Shown here piece by piece: positions 18,172 through 26,257 of a stretch of 64,000 nt of DNA. A program made the translations under genes and the position numbers. The notes below the pieces were generated by a model. It saw only the letters and a list, made by a program, of their open reading frames with translations, was not told where the DNA came from and searched no databases. The number at the start of each line of letters is the position of its first letter. The first letter of the stretch is position 1. This stretch comes from JAPOXR01 sp965219635 (GTDB lineage Bacteria > Pseudomonadota > Alphaproteobacteria > Rhodobacterales > Rhodobacteraceae), in the NCBI GenBank assembly GCA_965219635.1, contig OZ244783.1, positions 3,410,001-3,474,000 of the forward strand, written 5' to 3'.

Positions 18172-19472
18172 GTACCAGTCTCTTCGTCTTTGCTATTTCC
18201 TTCAAGTGCAAGCTCGCGGCTGCGGCGGACGATCTTGACCAGCTTGTCCTGTGGTTTGAGTTTTAGGCAGCGAAAGGCAAAACCTGCATTCATGGCCTGG
18301 TGATAGGCTTCCAGATAGAGTGCCCGCGCCGAGGACAGGTCAAGATACACCTCAGATGACGAACCGTCCCAACTGACTAACTCAAGTGGGGTAGTCCCTT
18401 CGCAGACTAGGTCACATCGAGACCGCAATGCGTAACCTCGAGAGTCCTGCTCTTTCATGGCAAGCAAGCCAAGCGCTGCGACCAATGCCCTCCCCGTCGT
18501 GTCGCGCTGACCTCCGCCGAATCGGAGTCGCCTGATTCCTGCCAGAGTTATGGTGGTGCGGTGTTCGACATGAGCACAGGTAACGCCGAGAGCTTCGATT
18601 GAAGGTGCCACATTGCTGTGGTTGATTTCTGAAGGTCGGACTTTCTTGGCCTTCGTTCCCGCGGCTTCCTGATTGGTGTCCCAACCAGAAGGTCCCTTGA
18701 ACACTTCCACATTTCGAAGGATTCCAAGGGGGTCTATCCGGCTTCCCGTGCGTCGGCCAGCGGTCCGAATACTCAGTTCGCCCAGTGTTAAAGCTTCAAG
18801 CCATTCTTTGCGGCCGCGTCTACCTGTGGTCCGATCGCGCTGTTCGAAGTTTCGTTGATCTGTTGCGACCGCTTCGACAGGGGTATCGATGCCTACGATT
18901 TCCGAAACAACCGTCCGCGGGAATTTTGCTCCAATTCCGCCGCCTTGTCCTTGGCTATGCCATGCGCCGAATACAAGCGCGTTCGGCGATCTCTCCAGCA
19001 ACGCAGTCGCGTCAGCAGGTTTCGCGCTAGCAAGGAGTTGGCCATCGGCGGTTTGCATGAAGGGAAGGCCATTCAGCAAGCTGTCGCGGAATATGGCGTC
19101 ATAGACCCGGTGCGGTGCATCAAGCGAGGTAATTCGTTCCAGTGGTTCCAGCCCAAGACCTCGGAAGTCCACCGTGGCATAGGGTATGGGGACCAGTTCG
19201 CCCATGTCGTTTCCGTCAGCGGTTTCTAAGAGCGCCTCTTCAAGACGGTTAGCCTGGCTCTGAACGCTGTCGATAAGGACACACCAGACGTCTGAGTCAT
19301 CAATGCGACGTCTTTCGAAGACATGGCGTGGTGGGTCTTCTCTACGTTCTCCCGGATAAGTCGGCGGAAAGAGCTTATCGCCCCTTCCACCAACAGGCTG
19401 AAGTTGCGAAGTGCGTCTGAATGCAGCCCCCTCTCGAGTGGCTTCGCAAAGATCTTGAAAGTCCATGGTCAT
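18168..19472 (-). CDS. csb1: Csb1, Cas7 backbone subunit of type I-G
   Basis: About 434 residues of the GSU0053-like Cas7 family, which polymerises along the crRNA spacer. Typical segments: LQPVGGRGDKLFPPTYPG near the N-terminus, VFGAWHSQGQGGGIGAKFPR, and the RRLRFGG segment. I start at the ATG at 19472, because it overlaps the stop of the preceding 70-codon ORF by 4 bases (ATGA), the junction style used in this operon. The ORF is open to 19496, and ATG at 19466 is also possible. Confidence 0.9.
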   Translation of the reverse strand: MTMDFQDLCEATREGAAFRRTSQLQPVGGRGDKLFPPTYPGERREDPPRHVFERRRIDDSDVWCVLIDSVQSQANRLEEALLETADGNDMGELVPIPYATVDFRGLGLEPLERITSLDAPHRVYDAIFRDSLLNGLPFMQTADGQLLASAKPADATALLERSPNALVFGAWHSQGQGGGIGAKFPRTVVSEIVGIDTPVEAVATDQRNFEQRDRTTGRRGRKEWLEALTLGELSIRTAGRRTGSRIDPLGILRNVEVFKGPSGWDTNQEAAGTKAKKVRPSEINHSNVAPSIEALGVTCAHVEHRTTITLAGIRRLRFGGGQRDTTGRALVAALGLLAMKEQDSRGYALRSRCDLVCEGTTPLELVSWDGSSSEVYLDLSSARALYLEAYHQAMNAGFAFRCLKLKPQDKLVKIVRRSRELALEGNSKDEETGT

Positions 19473-19681
19473 TTCCGGTCCCTCCAACTCTGCCACAGAA
19501 TCGACGGGTGACCCTTCTCTTTGCGATTGTTGCAGGGTGAATTGAGTTCTGCCTGGGATAGATTGTAGGGCGACTGATGAGGTCGTGTGCCTTGCTGAAC
19601 ACCGCCCTCAACGAATTTCTTCGAAACCTGCACCCCTTCCAGCGCAATGGCCGGTACTCTGCTGCGATGGACTTTTGCCAT
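19469..19681 (-). CDS. 70-residue basic protein, first gene of the cas operon, no known family
   Basis: Starts MAKVHRSRVPAIALEG at 19681 with a GAGG element 8 bases upstream, about two dozen bases after the predicted cas transcription start. It ends in a 4-base ATGA overlap with csb1. Promoter proximity, ribosome site and coupling all argue that it is translated. The product is rich in Lys, Arg, Asn and Gln, without hydrophobic segments or recognisable motif, and is predicted to be basic. It could be an accessory effector subunit, an RNA-binding regulator, or a leader peptide affecting csb1 translation. I know of no such gene in described type I-G operons. Confidence 0.6.
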   Translation of the reverse strand: MAKVHRSRVPAIALEGVQVSKKFVEGGVQQGTRPHQSPYNLSQAELNSPCNNRKEKGHPSILWQSWRDRK

Positions 19682-19704
19682 GATTGAAGCCTCATTGTTT
19701 TGCT

Positions 19705-19740
19705 TGGCGACGAAATAGGTGAGCAGTTTGAAGTTGTCAA
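19705..19740 (-). promoter_or_regulatory. Predicted cas operon promoter
   Basis: On the minus strand TTGACA (19740-19735) is followed after 17 bases by TATTTC (19717-19712), a perfect -35 and a moderate -10 at ideal spacing. Transcription would start near 19705, leaving a short leader of about 24 bases before the 70-codon ORF. The -35 is covered by the protospacer predicted for the creR-like RNA. Confidence 0.65.
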
Positions 19741-19763
19741 TAGCTTAAAAAACCAATAAATCA
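19727..19763 (-). promoter_or_regulatory. Predicted target (protospacer) of the creR-like RNA in the cas promoter
   Basis: Read from 19763 downward on the minus strand, the first 17 bases (TGATTTATTGGTTTTTT) match the pseudo-spacer at 15 positions. Mismatches are at 6 and 12, and pairing stops at 18. The three bases before it (19766-19764) are TTA, which fits the TTN PAM known for type I-G. A bound 37-base complex would span 19763-19727 and cover the -35 box at 19740-19735. Confidence 0.65.
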
Positions 19764-19794
19764 TAATGCATCCTGTTTCGTTTAGATTCGGCAC

Positions 19795-19899
19795 CGGCGG
19801 CCGACCGAACTGAGCAGGCCTCATTGAAGCTGATTGATTGGGTTTTTGGAGTGCGCTGTTTGTGAAAAAATCCGGGCCGTAAGGCCCGGCTTCATTTGG
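19795..19899 (+). ncRNA. creR-like CRISPR-resembling RNA (pseudo-repeat, pseudo-spacer, pseudo-repeat)
   Basis: Pseudo-repeat 1 (19795-19830) keeps the last 14 bases of the crRNA-strand repeat exactly (GGCCTCATTGAAGC, 19817-19830), including the 8-base 5' handle; its first half is degenerate. Pseudo-spacer: 19831-19867, 37 bases. Pseudo-repeat 2 (from 19868) begins AAATCCGGG against ATATCCGGG, folds as CCGGGCC-GTAA-GGCCCGG, and continues CTTCATT against CCTCATT. The unit lies divergent to the cas operon, whose promoter its spacer seed matches. By analogy with described creR RNAs it would load into the effector and repress cas transcription without cleavage, since only ~17 bases pair. A possible promoter is TTGTCA (19734-19739) with TAAATC (19757-19762). 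Pseudo-repeat 2 doubles as a terminator on the other strand. Confidence 0.65.
19864..19890 (-). terminator. Rho-independent terminator of the methyltransferase gene, overlapping pseudo-repeat 2
   Basis: On the minus strand CCGGGCC-TTAC-GGCCCGG (7 base pairs, extended by flanking G/C) is followed by ATTTTTT. This is a textbook intrinsic terminator about 120 bases after the stop of the gene at 20009-20776. It would also shield the cas promoter region from read-through. The same hairpin serves as the second repeat-like element of the creR candidate. Confidence 0.8.
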
Positions 19900-20008
19900 C
19901 TGACTTGTTTCGGATGGTAGTCAATTTGCGTGCGGCCTAGCATGCGGCGCACTCGTGCGGGTCGCAAACATCCTTGCTGCTGTGGTATTGCCGTCCAGCC
20001 AATGCAAG

Positions 20009-20776
20009 TCAGTGTTTTCGTCGGACGTTCCATCGTCGTGCAACAAAGAAGCAATACCCGTAGAAGTCCGAATACTGCTCATACAGCGCAATTTCGCGCC
20101 TTTCCGCTTCAACTAGAGCTACCGCCTGATCACTTCTGCCGTGCTTGCTCAGTAATTCGTCAAACCTATCTTGCATCGGACGGTAGTAATTCGAAGTCCA
20201 GCAGTGCTGCGGCAGGACAAAGTGGGCCTCGGGGCTAAATCCCAGTCGCTCAAGGGTCCTGACTCTTGCAGAAACGAAATCAATCTCCGGGTATTCGTGT
20301 TCCCAATAGGACTGGATTTCAGCCGGCCTCTTCGCACTCAGCCAAGTGATCTCGGAGACAACCAACGTTCCTCCGGGCTTGAGAAATCTGCTCCAGGCCG
20401 AAACGGCAGCCTTGAAGCCCATGTTGTAGGCGGCTCCTTCAGACCAGATGGCATCGAATTCACCATCGGCAAAGGGAAGTGCATCCATGGAGCAGTTGAG
20501 CGTTGTGATCTGATCGTTCACGCCTTGGTCAAGGGCACGAGATGCCAATTCGTCCAAGAACTCCTGGAAGATGTCCACAGCAGTGATTTCAGCTTCCAGT
20601 TGCCGCGCGAGAAGTAAGGCCGACGCGCCGGTGCCGCAGCCGATATCCGCAATCTTCAGCGGGCGAGACCTGTCCAATCGGGCAAGCTCCAAAGCCATGA
20701 GAGTCTCGGCCTCCCCGCCAGGTCCTTGCCGCTCAGCGGGTAGGTGCAGGTCTGCGAGCAGTTTCAGATCGTCCAT
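20009..20776 (-). CDS. Class I SAM-dependent methyltransferase
   Basis: About 255 residues from the ATG at 20776 (MDDLKLLADLHLP), with GGAG 9 bases upstream. The Rossmann SAM-binding motif IADIGCGTGASALLLAR is followed by an acidic residue in EITAVDIF and by FDAIWSEGAAYNMGF and FLKPGGTLVVSE, the standard class I methyltransferase series. The substrate cannot be told; sequence style suggests a small-molecule rather than a DNA methyltransferase. It is transcribed toward the cas region and ended by a strong terminator, so it is probably not part of the CRISPR system. Confidence 0.85.
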   Translation of the reverse strand: MDDLKLLADLHLPAERQGPGGEAETLMALELARLDRSRPLKIADIGCGTGASALLLARQLEAEITAVDIFQEFLDELASRALDQGVNDQITTLNCSMDALPFADGEFDAIWSEGAAYNMGFKAAVSAWSRFLKPGGTLVVSEITWLSAKRPAEIQSYWEHEYPEIDFVSARVRTLERLGFSPEAHFVLPQHCWTSNYYRPMQDRFDELLSKHGRSDQAVALVEAERREIALYEQYSDFYGYCFFVARRWNVRRKH

Positions 20777-21033
20777 GTGTTTTCTCCGGCCCGAAGTAGG
20801 CCCCATCCTCTATCCTGAAGGAACCCCCGGTAGATGGGCAACCTCAATTTTGCCAGATCGCTCCCCGCCGTCGTTCGGCGGCACTCGCGGTTTGGCTTTG
20901 ATAACCCTATCTTGGCCGCTCCGGCAGGTGCGTTCGGCATTGGAGGTCGACGGTGTTGACGTCCAGTGCTGGAACATCGGGGAGCAAGCCACTAAATCCT
21001 GCTTGGGACGGTAGCGATTGAGACGAGCGCAAC

Positions 21034-21657
21034 ATGCCGAAAACTGCCAATTTCGCCATCGGATCAGTGGCAGCACTGGCCGTGCTTGTCGGAGCGTCAC
21101 TGTATTTCGGGCTTTCGGACCGCCGCAGTGCGGCCGATTGTGGAGGTGCAGGTATTGCGGGCGGCAACTCGCAGATTGGCGGCCCCTTCAGGTTGGTTGA
21201 TGGTTCCGGTGCTGAGGTTGCTGATACCACCGTGCTTGCCAAGCCATCACTGATCTATTTTGGCTACACCTTCTGCCCGGATGTATGCCCATTCGATGTG
21301 GCCCGAAACGCAGCGGCGGTAGACCAACTGGCAGAGTCTGGCCTGGAGGTTACACCGGTCTTCATCACGGTTGATCCCGAAAGGGACACGCCCGAAGTGG
21401 TCGCCGATTATGCTGAAGCGTTTCATCCCTCAATGGTCGGATTGACCGGGACCATTGAGCAGGTCGAAGCGGCCGCGAAGGAATTCAAGGTGTATTCGAG
21501 GAAACAAGATTCCGAAGATGAATACTATCTGGTCGACCATTCGACCTTCACTTATCTCTCAATTCCCGGCCAAGGTGTTGTCGACTACTTCAATCGCAGC
21601 GACACCGCAGACTTGATCGCAGGGAGAACAGCTTGTCAAATTGAGGCGCTAGGTTGA
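21034..21657 (+). CDS. SCO1/SenC-family copper chaperone
   Basis: 207 residues with one N-terminal membrane anchor (FAIGSVAALAVLVGASLYFG) and a periplasmic thioredoxin fold. The copper-binding CxxxC is present (FGYTFCPDVCPFDV), as is the distal histidine (LVDHSTFTYL). FITVDPERDTPEVVADYAEA is also diagnostic. SCO proteins deliver copper to the CuA site of cytochrome c oxidase. No oxidase genes are nearby. The gene is convergent with the HD hydrolase, with only about 60 bases between stops. Confidence 0.92.
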   Translation: MPKTANFAIGSVAALAVLVGASLYFGLSDRRSAADCGGAGIAGGNSQIGGPFRLVDGSGAEVADTTVLAKPSLIYFGYTFCPDVCPFDVARNAAAVDQLAESGLEVTPVFITVDPERDTPEVVADYAEAFHPSMVGLTGTIEQVEAAAKEFKVYSRKQDSEDEYYLVDHSTFTYLSIPGQGVVDYFNRSDTADLIAGRTACQIEALG

Positions 21658-21716
21658 TCCGGTATCCTGCACCTCCCGAAATCGTCGACTGTCAGTTGCG
21701 CAGCAAGTTAATGCAC

Positions 21717-22316
21717 TCAGTTGCTGTTGACTTCGTTCGCAAGCGAAGTGGCCCGGTATTCAAATTCCTCTCGGACTTCGGAAGGGGGACGAAGAACGAT
21801 GGACAACTCCCCGGCGATCCGCTCGGGCGGCCGCAAGAAAAGCTTGTCCGCTTCTGAACTGCTGAAGCCAGCAATCTGGCAGGCCTCCAGCCAGGCGGAC
21901 ATGCGGTCAGCGCGCTTTATTGCGCGTTTGTCACTGGCGGGCAGTTCAAGCGGCATGCCGAAGCGGAGGTTCACTGCGGCAGAAATCCGGTCCTCAAGCT
22001 GCTGATATTCTTCCCCCAAAGCGTTCTTGACCGGTGAGATCAGGTCACCAATAACGTATTCCGCGGCATCGTGCAGAAGTGCTGTGAGCCGCAGTTCAGC
22101 CCTCGCTTTCGGATAGAGCAGGCACAGGATTTCTTCGACGAGTAATGAGTGCTCGGCGACCGAAAAAGGATAGTCTCCTTCAGTCTGGCCATTCCAACGG
22201 GCAACGAATGACAGGCCGTGGGCAATGTCGCTGATTTCAATGTCAACTGGCGATGGGTCCATCAGATCCAGCCGGCGGCCGGACAGCATCCGTTGCCAAG
22301 CGCGTCGTGACCTCAT
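21717..22316 (-). CDS. HD-domain hydrolase, YfbR-like
   Basis: 199 residues with metal-binding signatures FSVAEHSLLVEE (first His), LLHDAAEYVIGD (HD pair) and a later Asp in KRADRMSAWLEA. The start RAWQRMLSGRRLDLMDPSP is typical for the alphaproteobacterial family, supporting the ATG at 22316. Related YfbR proteins remove phosphate from deoxynucleoside monophosphates; the substrate here is inferred only from family. It lies about 57 bases downstream of the aldehyde dehydrogenase gene on the same strand and may share its transcript. Confidence 0.8.
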   Translation of the reverse strand: MRSRRAWQRMLSGRRLDLMDPSPVDIEISDIAHGLSFVARWNGQTEGDYPFSVAEHSLLVEEILCLLYPKARAELRLTALLHDAAEYVIGDLISPVKNALGEEYQQLEDRISAAVNLRFGMPLELPASDKRAIKRADRMSAWLEACQIAGFSSSEADKLFLRPPERIAGELSIVLRPPSEVREEFEYRATSLANEVNSN

Positions 22317-22372
22317 TTTCGGCAGAAGGGGTCTTTCAGCGCCGGCAGCATCTTGAAGCCCAATGTTTGCGT

Positions 22373-23869
22373 TCAGAAATCAAACGTCACACCCTGCGCA
22401 AGCGGAAGCTCTGCCGAATAATTCAGGGTGCTCGTTTGCCGTCGCATGTAGCCCTTCCAGGCGTCTGAGCCGCTCTCGCGTCCGCCGCCGGTTTCCTTTT
22501 CGCCGCCGAACGCACCCCCTATTTCCGCTCCGGACGGGCCGATATTGACATTGGCAATGCCGCAATCAGAGCCTGTGGTTGACAGGAAGGTTTCGGCCTC
22601 GCGGATGTCCATGGTGAAGATGCTGGAACTGAGTCCCTGAGGAACATCATTCTGGATCTGTATGGCTTCCTCCAGCGTGTCGTAACCGATCACATAGAGG
22701 ATCGGGGCGAAGGTTTCGGTTCGCACGATATCCGTCTGCCCGGGCATTTCCACGATTGCAGGGGTCACATACGCTCCGCCGGATGGCGCCCCGTCCGCTT
22801 CTTCGCCTCCGTGAACTGTCCCGCCCTCGCTCCTCGCGACAGCCAGAGCATCCTGCATTCGCACCAGTGCGGAGGCGTCAATTAGAGGACCGACGAGTGT
22901 GCCGGGATCGCGAGGATCGCCGACCGGAAGCCCTGCATAGATCCTGGACAACCGGGCGACCAGATCTTCCCTGATCGAATTATGAACAATGAGACGGCGC
23001 AAACTGGTGCATCTTTGCCCGGCCGTGCCAACTGCCGAGAATACAATCGCGCGCAGGGCCATTTCGAGATCTGCAGACGGGGCAATGATCATGGCGTTGT
23101 TGCCGCCAAGCTCCAGAATGGGGCGTCCCCACCTCGAAATGACGCGGGAACCGACGTTGGCACCCATGCGCGTTGATCCGGTTGCGGAAAGTATCGGCAC
23201 CTCTGGCGAGTCAACAAGTGTAGCTCCGATTTCAGCACCACCAATAGCAAGTTGAACCAGATCCTTCGGTGCATCACCAAAGCGTTCCAGAGCGCGTCCT
23301 AGTATCTTCAAGGTCACCATGGCGGTGAGCGGAGATCTTTCGGACGGCTTCCAGATGACGGAATTTCCGCAGACAAGAGCCAATGCCGCATTCCAGGACC
23401 ACACAGCGACAGGAAAATTGAACGCGGTGATGACACCCACCGGGCCCATCGGATGCCAGGTCTCCATCATCCGGTGACCGGGGCGTTCGGAGGCAATCGT
23501 CAGGCCGTGAAGCTGCCTCGACAGTCCGACAGCAAGGTCGCAAATGTCGATCATCTCCTGTACTTCGCCCTCGCCTTCGGAGATGATCTTTCCGGTCTCC
23601 AGGGTTACGACTGTTCCAAGACTCTCCTTGGCCGCGCGCAACTCCTCTCCGAACAGCCGTACGAGTTCTCCGCGCCGGGGCGCAGGTACAGTTCGCCACT
23701 CTCTGAACGCTTTCTGCGATCGTTGGATGATCGGCTGCATTTCGCCGATTTCGGTCTTCTTCACATTGGCAATCAGCGTGCCGTCTATCGGCGAGTACAC
23801 CTCCAGGTTACCGCCGGAGATTTCGGCTTCCGCAAGGCCTGCGGCAAGAAGTGCGTCTGTATGTGTCAT
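22373..23869 (-). CDS. Aldehyde dehydrogenase, ALDH7-type (L-2-aminoadipate semialdehyde dehydrogenase-like)
   Basis: About 498 residues from ATG 23869 (MTHTDALLAAGL); the frame is open to 23935. NAD-binding and catalytic features: GPVGVITAFNFPVAVWSWN, the Glu-containing LELGGNNAMI, catalytic Cys in GTAGQRCTSLRR, and the ending with IGGAFGGEKETGGGRESGSD. The ALDH7 style suggests oxidation of aminoadipate or a related semialdehyde in lysine breakdown. No other lysine-catabolic gene is near, so the physiological substrate is uncertain. Regions 23936-24210 hold no recognisable gene or known riboswitch. Confidence 0.85.
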   Translation of the reverse strand: MTHTDALLAAGLAEAEISGGNLEVYSPIDGTLIANVKKTEIGEMQPIIQRSQKAFREWRTVPAPRRGELVRLFGEELRAAKESLGTVVTLETGKIISEGEGEVQEMIDICDLAVGLSRQLHGLTIASERPGHRMMETWHPMGPVGVITAFNFPVAVWSWNAALALVCGNSVIWKPSERSPLTAMVTLKILGRALERFGDAPKDLVQLAIGGAEIGATLVDSPEVPILSATGSTRMGANVGSRVISRWGRPILELGGNNAMIIAPSADLEMALRAIVFSAVGTAGQRCTSLRRLIVHNSIREDLVARLSRIYAGLPVGDPRDPGTLVGPLIDASALVRMQDALAVARSEGGTVHGGEEADGAPSGGAYVTPAIVEMPGQTDIVRTETFAPILYVIGYDTLEEAIQIQNDVPQGLSSSIFTMDIREAETFLSTTGSDCGIANVNIGPSGAEIGGAFGGEKETGGGRESGSDAWKGYMRRQTSTLNYSAELPLAQGVTFDF

Positions 23870-24210
23870 CTCGTGAAACCCGGCTTCTGGTTTTGCGTGA
23901 TCAACTGCCGTGCGTGGCTCATTCGAATACGGCAATGCCCATCATACTTCCGCCAATCGCGATGGTGAATGCAAGAGCGAACTTCCGCGGTGGATTTGGT
24001 GGAAAAAGCCCGGCACTCAGTCTGGTGCTTCAATTTGAGATAGATAGCCTCCAGTGATCGGCCCTTCCGGCACTCATTCCGGATTATGGTTTTTGGCCTG
24101 GGGGAACTACGATCGCGCATGAAGCCGGGCAGAAGCTGCCATCGCGCATTGTCGATGCCAGTTTCCGGTGTTAACCGCGCCAACCCACAAATCACTGCGT
24201 TGGATCTGAC

Positions 24211-25605
24211 ATGCCCAAGGACTTCATCGTCAAGGACGTATCCCTGGCCGATTTCGGCCGCAAGGAAATCGAGATAGCCGAAACAGAAATGCCAGGCCTG
24301 ATGGCCATCAGGGAAGAATACCAGAAAGCCCGGCCCCTGGCTGGTTCCAGAATTGCCGGTTCCCTGCATATGACGATCCAGACAGCGGTACTGATTGAGA
24401 CGCTTGAGGCGCTGGGAGCAGATATCCGATGGGCGTCCTGCAATATATTCTCGACCCAGGATCACGCAGCCGCGGCAATTGCCGACAGGGGCATTCCGGT
24501 CTTTGCAATCAAGGGCGAGACACTCCCGGAATACTGGGACTATGTGGACCGGATCTTCCGCTTCGCCGAAGGCGGCGCCAACATGATTTTGGACGATGGT
24601 GGCGATGCCACGCTGTACGTGATCCTAGGTGCAAGAGTGGAAGCGGGTGGAGAGGAGCTGATCTCCAATCCGGAATCGGAAGAGGAAGAAGCTCTCTTTG
24701 CGACCATTCGCAAGCGAATTGAGTTGGAGCCGGGTTGGTTTGGCAAGCAGCGCGACCTGATCAAGGGAGTCACGGAGGAAACCACGACAGGGGTCAACCG
24801 CCTCTACCAGATGAAGGAACAGGGATTGCTGCCCTTTCCCGCCATCAACGTCAATGACAGCGTTACCAAGTCGAAGTTCGACAACAAGTACGGGTGCAGG
24901 GAAAGCCTCGTCGACGGGCTGCGGCGCGCTACCGACACCATGATGGCCGGCAAGATTGCCGTTGTCTGTGGTTATGGCGATGTTGGAAAGGGGTCAGCGG
25001 CTTCCTTGCGGGGGGCTGGCGCCCGCGTCAAGGTCACGGAAACCGACCCGATCTGTGCCCTGCAGGCGGCGATGGACGGGTTCGATGTGGTCACCCTTGA
25101 AGAGGCGGCGCCTGAAGGCGACATATTCGTTACTGCAACCGGCAACAGGGATGTGATCAGGATCGACCACATCAGGCAGATGAAGGACATGGCCATCGTC
25201 GGCAACATCGGACACTTCGACAATGAAATCCAGGTTGCAGCGCTCAGGAACCACAAGTGGACCGCCATCAAGGATCAGGTGGACATGATCGAGATGCCCT
25301 CAGGCAAGAGGATCATTCTGCTGTCTCAGGGAAGGTTGCTGAATCTTGGCAACGCCACCGGTCATCCGAGCTTTGTCATGTCGGCCAGTTTTACCAACCA
25401 GGTGCTTGCCCAGATCGAGCTTTGGACCAGGCAGGGCGAGTACGCCAACGAGGTTCATGTCCTGCCCAAACACCTCGACGAAAAAGTGGCGCGCCTCCAT
25501 CTGAGCAGGCTAGGGGCCAATCTGACTGAACTGACCGAAGAACAGGCCAGCTACATTGGAGTGGAGCAGACCGGTCCTTTCAAACCGGACCACTACCGTT
25601 ACTGA
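24211..25605 (+). CDS. ahcY: S-adenosylhomocysteine hydrolase
   Basis: 464 residues, full length for the bacterial family. Substrate-binding segments SRIAGSLHMTIQTAVLIETL and WASCNIFSTQDHAAAAIA, the catalytic NVNDSVTKSKFDNKYG, and the NAD site VVCGYGDVGKGSAASLRG are all present, and the C-terminus ends KPDHYRY as usual. It splits SAH to adenosine and homocysteine, removing the inhibitory product of methyltransferases. Start ATG at 24211 gives MPKDFIVKDVSLADFG. No SAH riboswitch was recognised in the 275-base upstream region. Confidence 0.97.
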   Translation: MPKDFIVKDVSLADFGRKEIEIAETEMPGLMAIREEYQKARPLAGSRIAGSLHMTIQTAVLIETLEALGADIRWASCNIFSTQDHAAAAIADRGIPVFAIKGETLPEYWDYVDRIFRFAEGGANMILDDGGDATLYVILGARVEAGGEELISNPESEEEEALFATIRKRIELEPGWFGKQRDLIKGVTEETTTGVNRLYQMKEQGLLPFPAINVNDSVTKSKFDNKYGCRESLVDGLRRATDTMMAGKIAVVCGYGDVGKGSAASLRGAGARVKVTETDPICALQAAMDGFDVVTLEEAAPEGDIFVTATGNRDVIRIDHIRQMKDMAIVGNIGHFDNEIQVAALRNHKWTAIKDQVDMIEMPSGKRIILLSQGRLLNLGNATGHPSFVMSASFTNQVLAQIELWTRQGEYANEVHVLPKHLDEKVARLHLSRLGANLTELTEEQASYIGVEQTGPFKPDHYRY

Positions 25606-25726
25606 CCTTCAATTGCGGGCGGGTAGGGAGAGCCAATAGCGCGGCCCTGTGCGATCGGGATAGCAGGCACCTTGCAAGACTGGTTCCGGACGGCCGAGTT
25701 TGCCGATCGTCTGGTTCGCCGGATTG

Positions 25727-26140
25727 CTACAGGCCGCCAAGTTCGCAGACCACCTTCCATTCCTCCTCGGAAACCGGCTGCACCGATAGCCGCGTATTAT
25801 TGACGAGCACCATGCCGGAAAGCCTCGGGTCGGCCTTGCACATTGCAAGAGTGACCGGCTGGGGCATGGCCCTTACGGCCTTGACGTCCACGCACTCCCA
25901 TCGCGGATCATCGGTCGTGCTGTCGGGATGGCAACTGGCACAGACCTCAACGATGCCGACCACCGCTTTTTCGGACTGGGAGTGATAGAAGAAGCCGAGA
26001 TCGCCCGGCTGCATCTCCCGCATGTTGTTTCTCGCCTGGTAGTTCCGGATTCCGTCCCATTCCTCGCCTGCGTCGCCTTTGGCGACCTGCTCGTCCCAGC
26101 TCCATTCGCCGGGTTCGGACTTGAACAGCCAATACCTCAT
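25727..26140 (-). CDS. EVE-domain protein (modified-base binding fold)
   Basis: 137 residues covering one EVE domain: MRYWLFKSEPGEWSWDEQ at the start, then EEWDGIRNYQARNNMREM and GDLGFFYHSQSEKAVVGIVE, the family core. EVE domains belong to the PUA-like fold and are thought to bind modified DNA or RNA bases. In many Alphaproteobacteria the gene lies near tsaD and gpsA; here tsaD is next (26.3 kb) but gpsA is absent. About 120 bases without features separate it from tsaD. Confidence 0.92.
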   Translation of the reverse strand: MRYWLFKSEPGEWSWDEQVAKGDAGEEWDGIRNYQARNNMREMQPGDLGFFYHSQSEKAVVGIVEVCASCHPDSTTDDPRWECVDVKAVRAMPQPVTLAMCKADPRLSGMVLVNNTRLSVQPVSEEEWKVVCELGGL

Positions 26141-26257
26141 CGTCTCTCCTCGCTCCGGCCGCTGCCTTCAATCCAGCAACTCGCCGAGTGGCCACATTCA
26201 ACCTGTGTCCGGCGGTTTGTTCCATAGCTGCCGTTGGACCTCAAGACCCGCAGCGCC

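Noticed and set aside
19681..19697. Another repeat-like fragment (ATTGAAGC next to CTCATTG) at the start of the 70-codon ORF
   Set aside because: It has the handle bases but in the wrong order with the rest of the repeat and overlaps the ribosome site; most likely chance. It also gives only a 7-base match to the pseudo-spacer with no TTN before it.
24050..24210. SAH or SAM riboswitch upstream of ahcY
   Set aside because: No conserved core of a known SAH or SAM riboswitch could be matched by eye in this region.
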